From positions 602,602,818 to 602,666,817 of the forward strand of contig OY728158.1 in the NCBI GenBank assembly GCA_963277665.1: DNA of 64,000 bases, in the 5' to 3' direction. Each line of letters opens with the position of its first letter. Position 1 is the first letter of the stretch. Source of the stretch: Viscum album (Eukaryota > Streptophyta > Magnoliopsida > Santalales > Viscaceae). Positions 47,914-59,330 of the stretch are shown here, one piece after another. Below the pieces are notes generated by a model. The model was given only the letters and a program-made list of their open reading frames with translations. It did not search any database and was not told where the DNA came from. Position numbers and translations under genes: made by a program.

Positions 47914-49140
47914 AGTCTATCAATACCCACTCTTCTACTCCATACTTTTTCAATTTCTTAAGATTATTGTAATTATCATATTTGGAAAATTTAATGCTTC
48001 TGGAATTATTTAATGCTGATTGTAGACATATGAAGAGACTATCTCTGGATACTATATAAGGTACGAGGAAGCCCACACGTGGTGTTCCTATAACTATTAT
48101 CGGACCCCAAATATAAAATTCTAGACTGATGAAGATAAGAAAAGAGGATGAATAAGGGAAACTACATGACTGAACTGAAGAAAAAAGAGAACCTTCCATC
48201 ATTTATACTGAGAAACCAAGAGCTTCAAAAAGATCATTTCGGAGAACAAACTCAACACTGTCTTCTGTGCTTCATCAAATCTCTTTCAAACAAAGAAGTA
48301 GAACACCTGAGTACCTATAATCTAGAACCTAGAGTTTATACACTCTGTTTTGGAGACAACTTGAAGAGAAATACTTGAACTGCAATTTTATCACTCCAAG
48401 GAGTCAAGATATGAACTGAAAACACAAATCGCCTTCTAAACTCAATCTTTATAACATTATATCTATTATGTTTCTTATATTTTATTTCTGAGAAGTTTGT
48501 TTTTATCTATTACACACACTGTCTCATGTGATTGAACTAGAGGATACTGAAAATCCTAACCCAAAACAATATTTACACTTTGTTTCCCATATGTAACCGT
48601 GGAAGAGGTTGTGTGTTTTTACCACAAAGAACTATGGCAGAGGGTGTGATCCCTGGAAAGTTCATGAAAACTATTTTAAATCCTGATACATGTTGTGTAT
48701 CATGTTTATTGTTAATATAAACTACTTGGGGGTAGGTGACCACCAAGTAGAGAAGATTAAGTCCTAGTTTGAGACTGAAGTTCTAGTTTAACTTTGCAGT
48801 GTACCTTCCATTTTCAAACTCTATTTTTCTATTTTCCACTTCTTATAAATTTAAAACAAAAAACTATTTTATATTCACTCTGATAGTTTGTTTTAGTTGG
48901 TGTGTATATGTGTTTAATTTAGTAAACCTGTTTCAAAAGTTGGATAAGTGTTTTACACTGATTCAACTGAGGACTAATTAACCTTTGAGAAACTTGTTGA
49001 CCAATTGAAAATTTATATCTCTACTAACTTAGTTAACTGGGTTGTTTTCAAATTGATGATTTTTATCATAATGTTTTTAATAGAAATTTTAAGTAAGAAC
49101 TCAATTCACCCCCTCTTGAGTTTCTACTCTGACCAAAAAT

Positions 49141-49640
49141 ATAAAAATGGGAAAAATCTTAAAAAATAAAAAATTTATATGAAATTTAAGGATAATTTTT
49201 TGTTTCATGTACTATTATAACATCATAGTTAAAAAATTAAAAGTGTTACGATATTTTTTTTTATAAAATCAGAAAACTTTTGAGATTTTAAATTCAACAC
49301 TCAAAACCCTCAAAAAACATATATTTCAGTTAAATTTTCTTTAAAATCCTATAATCCATTGGTTCTTAAAGCATAGGAAAATCTAAACAAAGAACCCTTT
49401 TATAAATGTATCACCTAAAAACACATTTTCCCTTTAATATTAATTGAATTAAAATTTACACTACAAATTACACAATATTAAGTAATTATACATTATAATC
49501 CATTAAAAACACAATTATCTCACTAAATGATTGTGGAAGAAATACATAAATATACAACTACATCAAAATCCATACCAAATCCCCTTAAATTCAAACCTAT
49601 TCTAATATTATCAAAAAATAGAAATAAAAACTATTAAAAA
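49141..49640. repeat. Large tandem unit C, right part
   Basis: After the SIRE-like element the tandem unit resumes. TAAAAAATAAAAAATTTATATGAAATTTAAGG aligns with unit A near 25200, and TATATTTCAGTTAAA followed by GGTTCTTAAAGCATA aligns with unit A near 25365-25420. Similarity fades after about 49640, so the array ends or is broken here. Confidence 0.55.
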
Positions 49641-50150
49641 TTCATATAGAAATTTGAGGAATAGGGAAAAAATAAGACAAGGGGAGGGAGAGGATAAAAA
49701 TCTACCTTAATCTCTAAAGGAATCCCTTCTGGACACAATGCATTAAGGGTGGATAAAGGGAAGGGAGAGGAGAAGAAAATGGATGCCCCTAACTTTGATC
49801 AATTCAAACCTAGGGACCCAATGAGGGGATTAAAATAGAAACCCAAAAATATATAAAAATGCCCTATGTTTAAAAAAAATTGGTTTTGGGAAGAACTGAG
49901 TACCTGATCTACGAACACAGGCCACTCTATACTCCATTGGTTACCCAGTACCACCTAATCAGGTACTCAGTGGATTACTGCATCCAACCCTCTGTATTTA
50001 TACATCTCTTAATCTACAAAATCCCTCTTTAAGACTCTACCACTTGATCTACCATATCATAAACATTTTCTTTAATATTTAAAACATGTATACCGCGTGT
50101 CACCCAATGATTTTAGTATGTATTTCCCTTTAAATAAATCATGTGTGTTT
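49641..50150. other. LTR-like noncoding DNA with an inverted repeat
   Basis: Contains a purine-rich stretch (GGGGAGGGAGAGG and similar) followed by G+C-richer sequence around the inverted repeat at 49895-49971. No gene is visible. The composition resembles the end of a plant LTR, but no partner is present in the window. Confidence 0.35.
49895..49971. repeat. Perfect 14-bp inverted repeat
   Basis: ACTGAGTACCTGAT at 49895-49908 is the exact reverse complement of ATCAGGTACTCAGT at 49958-49971, with 49 bases between. Each arm contains GTAC. It could be a small foldback element or a structured part of an LTR. Confidence 0.75.
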
Positions 50151-50155
50151 GATGT

Positions 50156-50988
50156 TCATTGATTCTATGGTCATTGGATATATGGTCATTCAATATACAT
50201 ATATTCAAGTGGTTTAATTATCATAAATAAATGTTAGCAAGATATTAGAAATAATATAATTTATATATAAAAATTGATTCTTAAGTGAAATTGAATGATA
50301 ATAAATTTGTGATTTTTTTTTAATTTCTAGAAAATATTTATTTTTTTATATTATATATATATATATTCTGTCACATTTAAATAATCATTCTGATTACATG
50401 TATTTATATAATTCAGTTAATGATTTCAATAGCAATGGATTGATAAAGTCGAATGAGTTATTAGTAAGCAAAAAAATATTAACAAAACCATTTAATTTTT
50501 AAAAAGAGATACTTTTACTTTTTTAAATTGTTTTTATTTTTTTACTTAATATATTAAATTGACCACTTTAAGGAATAAATTTAATGAAGCATATTATATT
50601 TATATAAAATAAATTAAAATAAAAACAATGATTAAATTTTTTTAGAAATAAGAATTAAATAATTTCTCATTAAAAAAAATGATTTTATAATTTTTTTATT
50701 CGTTATACATATTTTTTGAAAAACCAAATATATCATCGTTTAAAGATGATTTTATTACAATTTAATTTTTATAAGTATAAAAAATATCATTTTACTCATT
50801 TAATGTTTATTAATTGATATTAAATAATAATAAAAATACTAATTTTTAAAAAATTCATTTTTCTATAAAAACAATTTTTATATATGTTAAGTTTTCATTT
50901 GAAAGACAAATTTATTATATTTATAATTTGAATTAGATTAAATAAAATCCAAATTTAGATTCATAACATCAAAATTAGGAAATTGGGG
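50156..50988. repeat. Tandem duplication, copy 1 (833 bp)
   Basis: Begins TCATTGATTCTATGGTCATT and follows copy 2 collinearly: CATTCAATATACATATATTC, GAATGATAATAAATTT, the TA-rich stretch at about 50346-50370, TAATGGATTGATAA-like, AAATTGA-CCACTTTAAGGAAT, TTTTTTATTCGTTA and the end AATTTAGATTCATAACATCA. No gene is present in either copy. Confidence 0.85.
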
Positions 50989-51831
50989 TCATTGATTCTA
51001 TGGTCATTGGATATATCGACATTCAATATGCAAATATTCAAGTAGTTTAATTATCAAAAATAAAATTTAGTTATATATTAGAAATTATATGATTCATATA
51101 TTACAATTTATTCATGAGTGAAATAGAATGATAATAAATTTATGAAAATATTTTCATTTTTATAAAATATTTATTTTTATACGCTATATATATATTCTAT
51201 AGCATTTAATGGATGATTTTGATTACATATATTTATACAATCCAGAGAATTATTTTCATAGTAATGGATTGATAAGATCTAATGAGTTATTGGTAAGTAA
51301 ATAAATATTATCAAAACCATTCAATTTTAAAGAAGGATACTTTTGATTTTTTTTAAATGTTTTAAATTTTTTCCTTAAAATATTAAATTGATAACTTTAA
51401 GGAATGATTTTAATTAGGCATATTACACACACACAGATATATATAAAATAAATTAACATGAAAATAATGATTAAAAATTGGTTAGAAATAATAATGAAAT
51501 AATTTCGCGTTAAAAAAATGACTTGCAAATTTTTTTTATTCGTTAGACATATTTGTTAGAAAACTAAATACGTCCTTATTTAAATGTGATTTTACTAAAA
51601 GTTAATGTTTATAATTATAAAAAAATATCATATTACGCATTTAACATTTATTAATTTATATGAAATAATAATAAAAACACTTATTTTATAAAAAATATTT
51701 TCAATATAAAAATTAGTTTTTATGTATGTTAACATTTCATTTAAAAGATAAATTTCTTATATTTATAATTTGAATTAGATTAAATTAAATAAAAATTTAG
51801 AATGATATCATCAAAATTTGGTAATTGGGTT
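50989..51831. repeat. Tandem duplication, copy 2 (843 bp)
   Basis: Immediately follows copy 1 with the same start. It differs by many substitutions and small indels, including a CACACACACAGATATATA stretch at about 51425 where copy 1 has TATATTTATATAA. It ends before ATTGGGTTCATATTTTT. Two units only. Confidence 0.85.
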
Positions 51832-51999
51832 CATATTTTTAATTGGTAAAAAAATAATTACCATGGTAAATAATTAAACAAATTAAAAAGAGGTAAATGG
51901 GGTATCAAGGTGTCGATCAGATTTTTTATTATAAAATTAATATTAAATAATTATATAAAACTTTTTTTAGGTGTGAGAGTCAATCATACAATTTCAACT

Positions 52000-54900
52000 A
52001 TCACACCCCAATCTTTAATTTCCTTTTTTATTTATTTCGTTTAGGTTTTTATATTGATTTGTTCTTATGATTTGGGTTTTCGGAGTTTTGGAAGGCCCGA
52101 GGGAGTTTACAATGCTGGAAACTATAGAATTACTTATTTAACACCATTAAATATTGTTTTAAAATACAAAAGGTTTTTACAATGATTTTAGTGGTCCTGT
52201 CTTGAAGCCATTAAATTTCTATTTATAATCATTTCATTCCATAAAATGGAATTTCACAGTGTGATTATTTGTTGATAAATTTCATTCACACCATCAATAA
52301 TGATTCGCATCATGAATGTAGGAAACACAATTTTAATTTTGGGTTTTTACTATGTGTAACCTACCCTAGTTTAATTATTTTGTGGTTAATTCTCCCTATT
52401 TCTAACTCTTATGACCTCCAAAATTTCCTATCTAGTTTCTATCCTCCCTTATGGTGGATCCTTCAAGTCCCTTTACGTCTTGCAGTTGTTTCCTCAAGGA
52501 AATATATCATATTTTCATCTCTCTTGTTCTTCCTTCCTCCCTAATCCTAGAATCTATGGGGGTTGAACCTAAAATCCCAAGTTATTCTAAATTGGGGTAT
52601 TTTTATGTTTTAGGGGTTTATTGGTTTCCAATTGGCTTTATAAGGCTATTTAGGTTGAGCTTTGGTGGATTACCTATGTGGTCATTAAAAAAATAAAATA
52701 TTTGAGTTAGATATCCATTGTATCTCACTTTAAAATTAAATATATGAATACCTGTTCTTTAATGATGGGTTTTAAATGTCTTTCAATATTTCTGCTAATA
52801 TTTTGGTAGTTATATCAAATGATTATTTCTTTCATGAGTTTTAAATAAATGAGAAAATAGGTTTTTTCATTTGAGAATATCTTTAAATATATTTTATTGT
52901 TTCAATCCTTATTTCCAAAAATTTAAATTCCGTGTTGGCTCAATGACGGTTGAATCTTTAAATTTCATACAATTTCGATTTACAAAATGATGGAAAAATA
53001 TTGTTTTCTAATGATCAGATGTGTTTTCCCCTTTCTGAGAAATTCTTTGAAAAATTATATTATTTTGAAGTAATTAAATGATGAATTTTGTGTTTGTTTT
53101 TATAAAGGTATGTTCATTTATTTTATCATTAAAAAACAACTCCAAGGACCAGTTGATACATTTAATGGTTTATTTGGAAATGAAAACCAATTAGTCATGA
53201 TAATTAATATGTGATTTGAATTATGAATGTTTGAATAACTGTAATAAGTATCTATTTTAAATCAAATCAATTTGATTTTTTATCCTTGAATAAAGGTGAT
53301 GATCTTATGTGTGTGTTCATAGGTGTGGGCAAGATAAATAATTTTTTGATATGATTATATAGTATCCTTATTACATGAAATATTCCCCTCCATTTATATT
53401 GCATGGGAAGACATGGTAGGATAGGTGGGAATTATAAGTGTGCTTGCACACTAGTTTAGAATTATTCTCTAGTTAGTGGCCCTAAGTGAGACTAAGAAAA
53501 ATCTGCGGTATGTTTCCCCTTCGTTAGGGTAGATAGGGTAATACTGGGTGTTTGGGTAGGTAAATTGGTATGTAGTTTTTTTTGGCATGTGAAATTTACT
53601 TTATTTATGACCATGTTATATCTATTTTATAATACCCCCTTCATCAACTAGGTTTCCCTGAAAATGATATATTTTCAAAAGTATGGGTTCTGATAGTTGG
53701 TGAAAATATATTTCATATTTCTATTAGGGTTTTCAATAAAACAACTTTAACCACAATTTTTGAATGATTTTGTTAAATGAAAAAAATTGTATTTTTACAA
53801 AGAAAGAATATAATTGTTTTTTAAAGTGTAGTGTTTTTAAGGGAAACTACTTTTTTCATGTTTTAAATGAGAAAAACAAGTGAAAACCTATTTGGTATCC
53901 TTATTTTAAAACTAGTATGTTATAAATTTTATTTTAATGATTTATGAACTAGGTTAGTAGGTAGAGACCTATTGGGATTATTATCTCATTATTATATATT
54001 ATAGGTTAGTGGGAAACTTGGATGTAGTGGATTTTCATGGATCTCTTAGTTTGGGTTTGATGGAGGTGTAAGTGGTGATTCCTCACTTTCATATAGAGAC
54101 TTGGTAGTGGTGCTTTGTTTTTTTTATTTCCTTGTTTTTAGTTATATTATCTACTGACCTTGACTTTTGGGATCTTATATGATGTTGGATTATTTATAAT
54201 TTTGGAGTTCATAGATTATTCCTATTTTGGTTTTTCTTATGCTTTTTATTTATTATTATTCCCAATTTATTAGGTGAAATAATTCCCAATGTGTTCATGA
54301 TGATTCACATATGCTCATTTATATCCTTTTTGGATCAAGAACACCCTTAGTGCATTTCATGGTTAGTATTATGTTCTTGTTTCATGGGTGAACTAGGTTT
54401 GTTCATTAAAAACTAATATCTAGGGAGGTTTTTATTAATAACTAGGGAAGTTTGATAGATAAGATCTTGGATTTTTGGAACATTTGAAGCAGATCATGAA
54501 ATGGTAGTTTTCACAACCTTTCATGACGATTGTAAAGTTTTTAGGGTTTTTGGGATGAGTCTATGCAATGATAGAGCTTGGTTCATGGTTGTTTGAGAAT
54601 AATAGTCTTTAATTTTTGGTGATCTATGAGTTATAATAGAAATAGGGAGGGACTCCGGGTCATTTGATACCAATACATGGTTTTTCAAATTTTGTGTATA
54701 GTGTGAGGCCTAAATGACTTACATTGGAATTTTTATGGCTAGTATATAGTTGGTCAAGATAGTAAAGTTAATCCTTGTATAGCCATGAGTTTCCACGATC
54801 TTTTATTTTTTTCCTGTGTGGATTTTAACTATTTGATTTTTTTTTAAGACTGGATTATGATGAATTAAGGTGATTTATGAATGTTTATGTTTTTTTGGTA

Positions 54901-55082
54901 GAATTGAAATATGAATTAAAATTTATTTTGTTTGAAAACATTTTTTGTTTTTAAAATAGGTGCTGATTTCATAAATCATAAAATTCATTCAAAATGTTTT
55001 AAATTAATAATGATTCTTGGTTTTGGTAAGGTTTCTAAATTATTTTGAATTGAAAATGATGATTGTTTTTTTATAAAGATTT
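52000..55082. other. Probable gypsy-type LTR sequence, no partner seen
   Basis: The stretch starts TATCACACCCCAATCTTTAA, like the TGTCACACCCC start of many plant chromovirus LTRs with one base changed. A block near 53460-53520 (TAGTTAGTGGCCCTAAGTGA and CTGCGGTATGTTTCCCC) weakly resembles 5450-5520. Small open frames such as 52269-52544 and 52451-52696 carry no domain. I infer a solo or cut LTR into which the downstream chromovirus inserted. Confidence 0.35.
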
Positions 55083-55604
55083 TTTCCTGACCCATTTCAA
55101 AGGGGCCCATGTCCCGACTACCCCAAGATCGCCTCCAATAGGTCAGGGGCTGGTGACTAGCACCAAGTCGGTATATCACATAAATGATAGAAACTTTCCT
55201 ATACACTCTTATGCACACACACATATCCAAGAAAAAAATTGTGAAATGTAAAATAACTAAGTAAATAATGCATGAAAACCACTATATCCCACAACCATAT
55301 TACAATAGTGAAAGTATTGGAGAGTAAACAGGGCCAAAACAAGCCCACCAAAATAAAAGAATTTGGAGTCAAACGTCCAATATATAATGTAAGAGGTACA
55401 TGGAATGTCATCGGAAAAGCTATTAGAACACACTTCGAACCATCGAGTCTCACAAGGCACCACCTGGTTCTGGTCTCCCATGAACTCCATTGAATATTTG
55501 ATTATTTTCATAAGACACAACACATGCGGAAAAATCCTGTGTCGGGGTGAGTAAAACAATACTCAGAAGGAAACCGTTAAACCACAAATATTACCACAAA
55601 GTAA

Positions 55605-55765
55605 AAACCATGATAGAATACCATATGGAATACCATAATCGAATACCATAAAGGAAATACAAGAAAGTAATACTAAAAAGGAAATATCATGAAGGAAAAC
55701 CATAAAAGAAAATACCCTAAATGAATACCACCAAGGAATACCAAAAAGGAACAGCACAAAGGAAT
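55605..55765. repeat. AATACCATRAAGGAAATACC short repeat in the 3' LTR
   Basis: Irregular units of about 10-20 bases built from ACCATAAAGGAA and GGAATACCA variants. The same type of array lies at 63065-63240 in the other LTR. Confidence 0.7.
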
Positions 55766-55844
55766 TCATAGTCAGATCCACATAGATATATACATGAAGA
55801 AAATATATCAAGAACATCCAGATATACTCAATCCAATAAGACAC

Positions 55845-55955
55845 ACAGTCACAAGAAGACACATAGTCTCCAAAAGACACATAGTATCTATATGACACAC
55901 CATCTACATTAGACACATAGTCTCCATATCACACATAGTATCTATAAGATAAACA
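55845..55955. repeat. AGACACATAGTCTCC short repeat in the 3' LTR
   Basis: Five to six degenerate units of about 16-20 bases such as AGACACATAGTCTCCAAA and TGACACACCATCTACA. It corresponds to 63310-63450 in the other LTR. Confidence 0.7.
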
Positions 55956-56250
55956 TTCTCTTGTCCACAACCAACAACATTTTTTTTATGAAAAGAGAAC
56001 TTGTATTTATAGAACACACTCCACAATCCATTCTGTCATTTTCACACACCCTCAAAAACCTACTTTAATATATCTTAAAAATACTACCTCATTGTTAGGG
56101 TCTTGATGCCATAGACAGCTCGTCTGACAGGTGTATGGTTTGATTGTTATGGTAGTTTGAAAATTTTATGAAGGGGGTTCACTGGGTCGTTGACCAATTG
56201 TATGATCCGTCAACCAATTTCCGGCCTAAACACAATAAAGTAACTCGGTC

Positions 56251-56460
56251 AACAATGGCTCACAGTTGACTACCACAGTCGACCATGCCTATGGTTTTGC
56301 TGCTAGGATTGATCATGGATCAAATGTGACTTCCACTATTGACTATGGCTCATGGTTGATTTCCACGGTCAACCGTGGATCACGGTCAAATTCCACAGTT
56401 GACCGTGGCTCAAGATCCACTAACATAGTCGACCATGGCTCAAGATCCACTACCATAGTT
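56251..56460. repeat. 30-bp minisatellite, 7 units, in the 3' LTR only
   Basis: Seven units of exactly 30 bases. Units start with GACCATGGCTC or GACCGTGGCTC variants and end with CATAGTT/CACAGTC. They contain palindromic words such as CCACGGTCAACCGTGG. Because 30 is a multiple of 3, a spurious 71-codon frame (56266-56481) with a 10-residue repeat arises. The corresponding part of the right LTR near 63690-63770 has no array. Confidence 0.85.
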
Positions 56461-57723
56461 GACCATCACCTGATCTGTTAGGCCGGATTGGACCTGGGCC
56501 TTCCCTAACCCTCAGAGTCTAACCTGACCCACCAGGTCTAACTTGGTCCACCTTGTCAACCCGACCCACTGGCCCCAGCCTATTCTCTTGATAAGGTCAC
56601 CCAACTTGTCCTCTTTCTAGGTTATTCTGCTCATGTGGTCATCCGCGGTGACTGTTGTTGGTCCACAAGGCCACCCGACCGCTTAATGTGGCTACCGGAC
56701 GCGCCATGCTGCTGTGCCCGACCGGCCACCGATGCCCTTCCTTCTAGGGTATACTGTTCTTCCTATGGTTCTCCAGTTTCTGAAATGAAAATAATTATGT
56801 GATCTTTGGGTCCTAAGCTACACTGATCCGACTTCTATTTCATCTTTCCTATAATCCGGGGGTCTGATTGTTTTTGGAGCCCCCAGCAAGTTGAGCCAAA
56901 ATCACAAGGATCCAATGGAAAAGAACTCCAAGAATGGGGGTGCAAAGGAACAATAACACCCAAATAATGAACCATTGACTTTGTTCATGTCGGCCTCAAT
57001 TCTTTCTTGTTAGTATGATAAACGAATAGAATAAACTAATCTCCCAATAATCCCTGAACAATAACCCATACCAAAAAAATGATCAAACCGCAGATCAATA
57101 TGTTTGTGGTTTGAACTGCATTTATCATGGAAATAAGGAACTAGGAAAAGAAATCAGAAATAAAATTCCCTACCTGGGAAATTGATCATTCACTATCAAG
57201 GAATGGTTTCATTACCATCATTGAGGTGATCCTCCAACTTCGTTGGAACAACTATCCACAATCCATTATTCGATCTGTCATTAGTCATTCAAGAGGATTA
57301 TTTATCAATATCATAGAGGAATTATAGGGTTATGGTGATAAACATAGATTCCTCACAATGTTTTAATAAAAAGAAATTCAATTCATCCCTAAAATAATTT
57401 ATCTTTAAATTATTAAATGAAAATTACTTCCTTTTAGGGATTTTCCACAAATGACCCATGCTAGAAAACCTTAAGTCATTCCTTGGGTAAAAAATGGGTT
57501 ATGAGTTCAATGGTTCCCTCGTATTTCTGATCCGGGAATCCATTTAGTAGTTATTCACCTTTTTTAGGAAAATCGTGCAAGCATGTTATTAATAACATAA
57601 CATTTTTCAATTAATTGTTCCAGACACATCGGGGCTCAGAATCACATTCCATCTCAGTTCATAGTGTCAGAATTTCCCAAAATAATTTTTAAAAATAAAA
57701 TTAGGAAAATATGAATCATTACA

Positions 57724-57733
57724 TTCTCCCTAT
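57724..57733 (-). other. Polypurine tract of the chromovirus
   Basis: TTCTCCCTAT on the plus strand is AGGGAGAA on the minus strand, next to the LTR edge ATTACA. This is the usual arrangement for Tekay/Del-like elements. Confidence 0.75.
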
Positions 57734-57779
57734 ATTATGGCTTTACGTACCCGAAAAGACAAAACAAGGGATAATAAAA

Positions 57780-58005
57780 AAATGAGGGTACTGAGCACAA
57801 ATTCGTGCCTTCCACTCCCATGTTCCATCCTAGAGATTACTTTGCTTCTATCTAACATGCACTAGAGGAATCAAATTACCATGAATGAAACACTCTTATT
57901 GATACTTGATCTCTACCAAGTACTCAACAATAGTCACCTCATCATTGATGTCTGACTCATCCCAGTAAATATAGTGTGATGGGTCATGCACATACCTCCT
58001 CAACT
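57780..58005 (-). pseudogene. Chromodomain at the end of the integrase
   Basis: Chromodomains bind histone-tail marks and are thought to direct integration into heterochromatin. On the minus strand the region reads RRYVHDPSHYIYWD, then a stretch with VTIVEYLVEIK, NLIPLVHVR, and finally D-GTWEWKARICAQYPHFF, the last two matching the family blocks IPLVKVLW and ATWE-x-E-x-x-MR-x-YPHLF. The Trp of the first block is a stop, and one stop precedes the DGTWE. The downstream end is only about 60 bases from the polypurine tract, as expected for a C-terminal domain. Confidence 0.8.
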
Positions 58006-59330
58006 ATGAAACGTGGAAGAGGTTGTGAAACCACTATCATTGCAAAGGTTGGTATAAGTGGTACAAAACCTTGCTAACTCTAAGTTGTATTGAAAATGGT
58101 CCGATGAAGCTGAGAGATAGATTTCCTCCCCAGCCAAATCTTCATAATCCGTGTTAAGGTGAGACCCGAAGGAACACATGGTCTCCTTCCTCAAACTCCA
58201 TAGGACTCTTTCATATACTAGAATAAGAATGACTATTCCCTATAGTATTCATCCACTCCTATATGTTCTTTACCTTCTTCATAGTCACCTACACCAACTC
58301 AGTCCCATGAGTGCCGAATCTCTGGGGTCCGTCCAGCAAAGTGGTAACCAATAGGGTTGCCCATACAAGGCCTCGAATGGTTCCATACGATAGTGGAATG
58401 GTAACTATTTTTTGTACCTAAAATCTATATGGGTAGGTGATACTCCCAACCATGGGAAAAAAATTATCATGAAATCCTTTATAATGTCCACTAGAACCTG
58501 TATGGTCTGCTCTATCTGACCGTCCTTCTGTGGGTGAAATACTATGCTCAACCATTACTGAGTCCCAAATGCCTCCTACAATCCCATCCACAATAGGGAT
58601 GTAATGATAGCATCTTTCTCTAGTAATATAATCAATATAACTCCATGGAGTCAAATTATATTTTGTATGTAGAGGAATCCCAAGCTCTATACTGAACTCT
58701 ACTCCCAAATAACAAGGTAGTGGGCCAAAATTGTGAGTAGGTCAATGATCACCCAGATGGTATAGTTTCCCATAAAAGTATGTGTTAAACCTATCATAAA
58801 GTCCACATATATCCTATACCACTTACATTATTAAACCTCAAGGGTTTGAGTCAAACCCACTGGAACCTAGTGCTTGGACTTCAGCTATTGACCAATGTGG
58901 CATCAAGAAACAAACTCTACAACTTCATCCCTGGCCACTAAAACTAATGTCGGTGGTCCCGGTACCTATTTACCACACCTTGATGTACCTACAAAGGGGA
59001 TGTATGGAACTCCCTAAAACCCTCCTCCTGTAATTCCATTGGTACTTCTATTCACCCTTTGAAAAGAACAAACTTCTTCCCTCCCTTCAAATATCCATTA
59101 GCGGCCTGCCCTGTGGACATCTGAGTATGTAAAGTCTCGTAGTCAGTATCCCCAAGATACTCCTCCATGGATCACTGTAATATTGGATGGGTAACAACCA
59201 TAGAGTGGAGATAAGCTAATCCATCCCCATCCATAAAGGATATTTACAAGAATGACAACTTCTCTGATGCCTCGTTCAACAATTGAGAACAAGATCACCT
59301 ACTGAGAGCATATTCCACCATGTTCCACTT
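58000..59330 (-). pseudogene. Gypsy integrase remnant
   Basis: Inserts element DNA. From right to left: a weak zinc-binding part near 58990-59130, then the core with WYRIYVDFMIGLTHTFMG and AIWVIID-type block at about 58730-58860 (first Asp kept), LHGV and the EKDAIITSLLWMGLQEAFGT-like block near 58600 (second Asp kept), and FHPQKDGQIEQTIQVLVD near 58530, which holds the catalytic Glu as in the family HPQTDGQSERT. Farther left come ALYGQPYWLPLCW (family: ALYGRKCRSPICW) and a C-terminal barrel part at 58000-58250 leading into the chromodomain. Many stops and shifts occur. The open pieces 58418-58708 and 58000-58194 are its longest fragments, partly out of frame. Confidence 0.8.

Larger units (their letters stand above)
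36801..49140 (+). mobile_element. SIRE-like Ty1/copia retrotransposon, nearly complete
   Basis: LTRs of about 1.85 kb flank an 8.6-kb interior with the copia order gag, protease, integrase, RT, RNase H, then an additional third ORF and a polypurine tract. The downstream ORF, long LTRs and a pol ending near ELGMI point to the SIRE (Maximus) lineage. Every protein is broken by stops or shifts. The flanks read ATAAA before the left LTR and ATAAA at 49141-49145. Comparison with the equivalent uninterrupted spot in unit A supports ATAAA as the 5-bp target duplication. If the LTR instead ends at a canonical CA (38648 and 49135), the duplication is imperfect. The last 90 bases of the LTRs differ at roughly one position in eight, so the insertion is old. 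Confidence 0.85.
47291..49140 (+). repeat. 3' LTR of the SIRE-like element
   Basis: Partner of 36801-38652. Starts TGTTGGACTCACATG and ends near TTCTACTCTGACCA. Both minisatellite arrays are present. Small open frames such as 47909-48202 (-) and 48148-48378 (+) lie in it and are not genes. Confidence 0.85.
55083..57723 (-). repeat. 3' LTR of the chromovirus (complete)
   Basis: The left edge (TTTCCTGACCCATTTC) aligns with 62585 (TTTCACGACCCACCAC), both decayed from TGTCACGACCC. The right edge ...ATCATTACA is followed by TTCTCCCT, the polypurine-tract complement. Shared landmarks with the right copy are ATATCCCACAACCATA, ACAAGGCACCACCTGGT, CGGGGTGAGTAAAACAATAC and two short-repeat regions. The right part (56460-56760) is clearly G+C-richer than the rest of the window. 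Confidence 0.8.

Noticed and set aside
47909..48378. Open frames of 97 and 76 codons on opposite strands
   Set aside because: Both lie inside the 3' LTR of the SIRE-like element and the frames are broken in the 5' LTR.
55257..55916. Several minus-strand frames of 84-117 codons
   Set aside because: They lie wholly in the chromovirus LTR, have relatives in the other LTR (62658-63257) only because the LTRs are copies, and are composed of F, Y and S-rich translation of short repeats.
56266..56481. 71-codon frame with a 10-residue repeat
   Set aside because: It is a by-product of the 30-bp minisatellite, whose unit is a multiple of three, inside an LTR.
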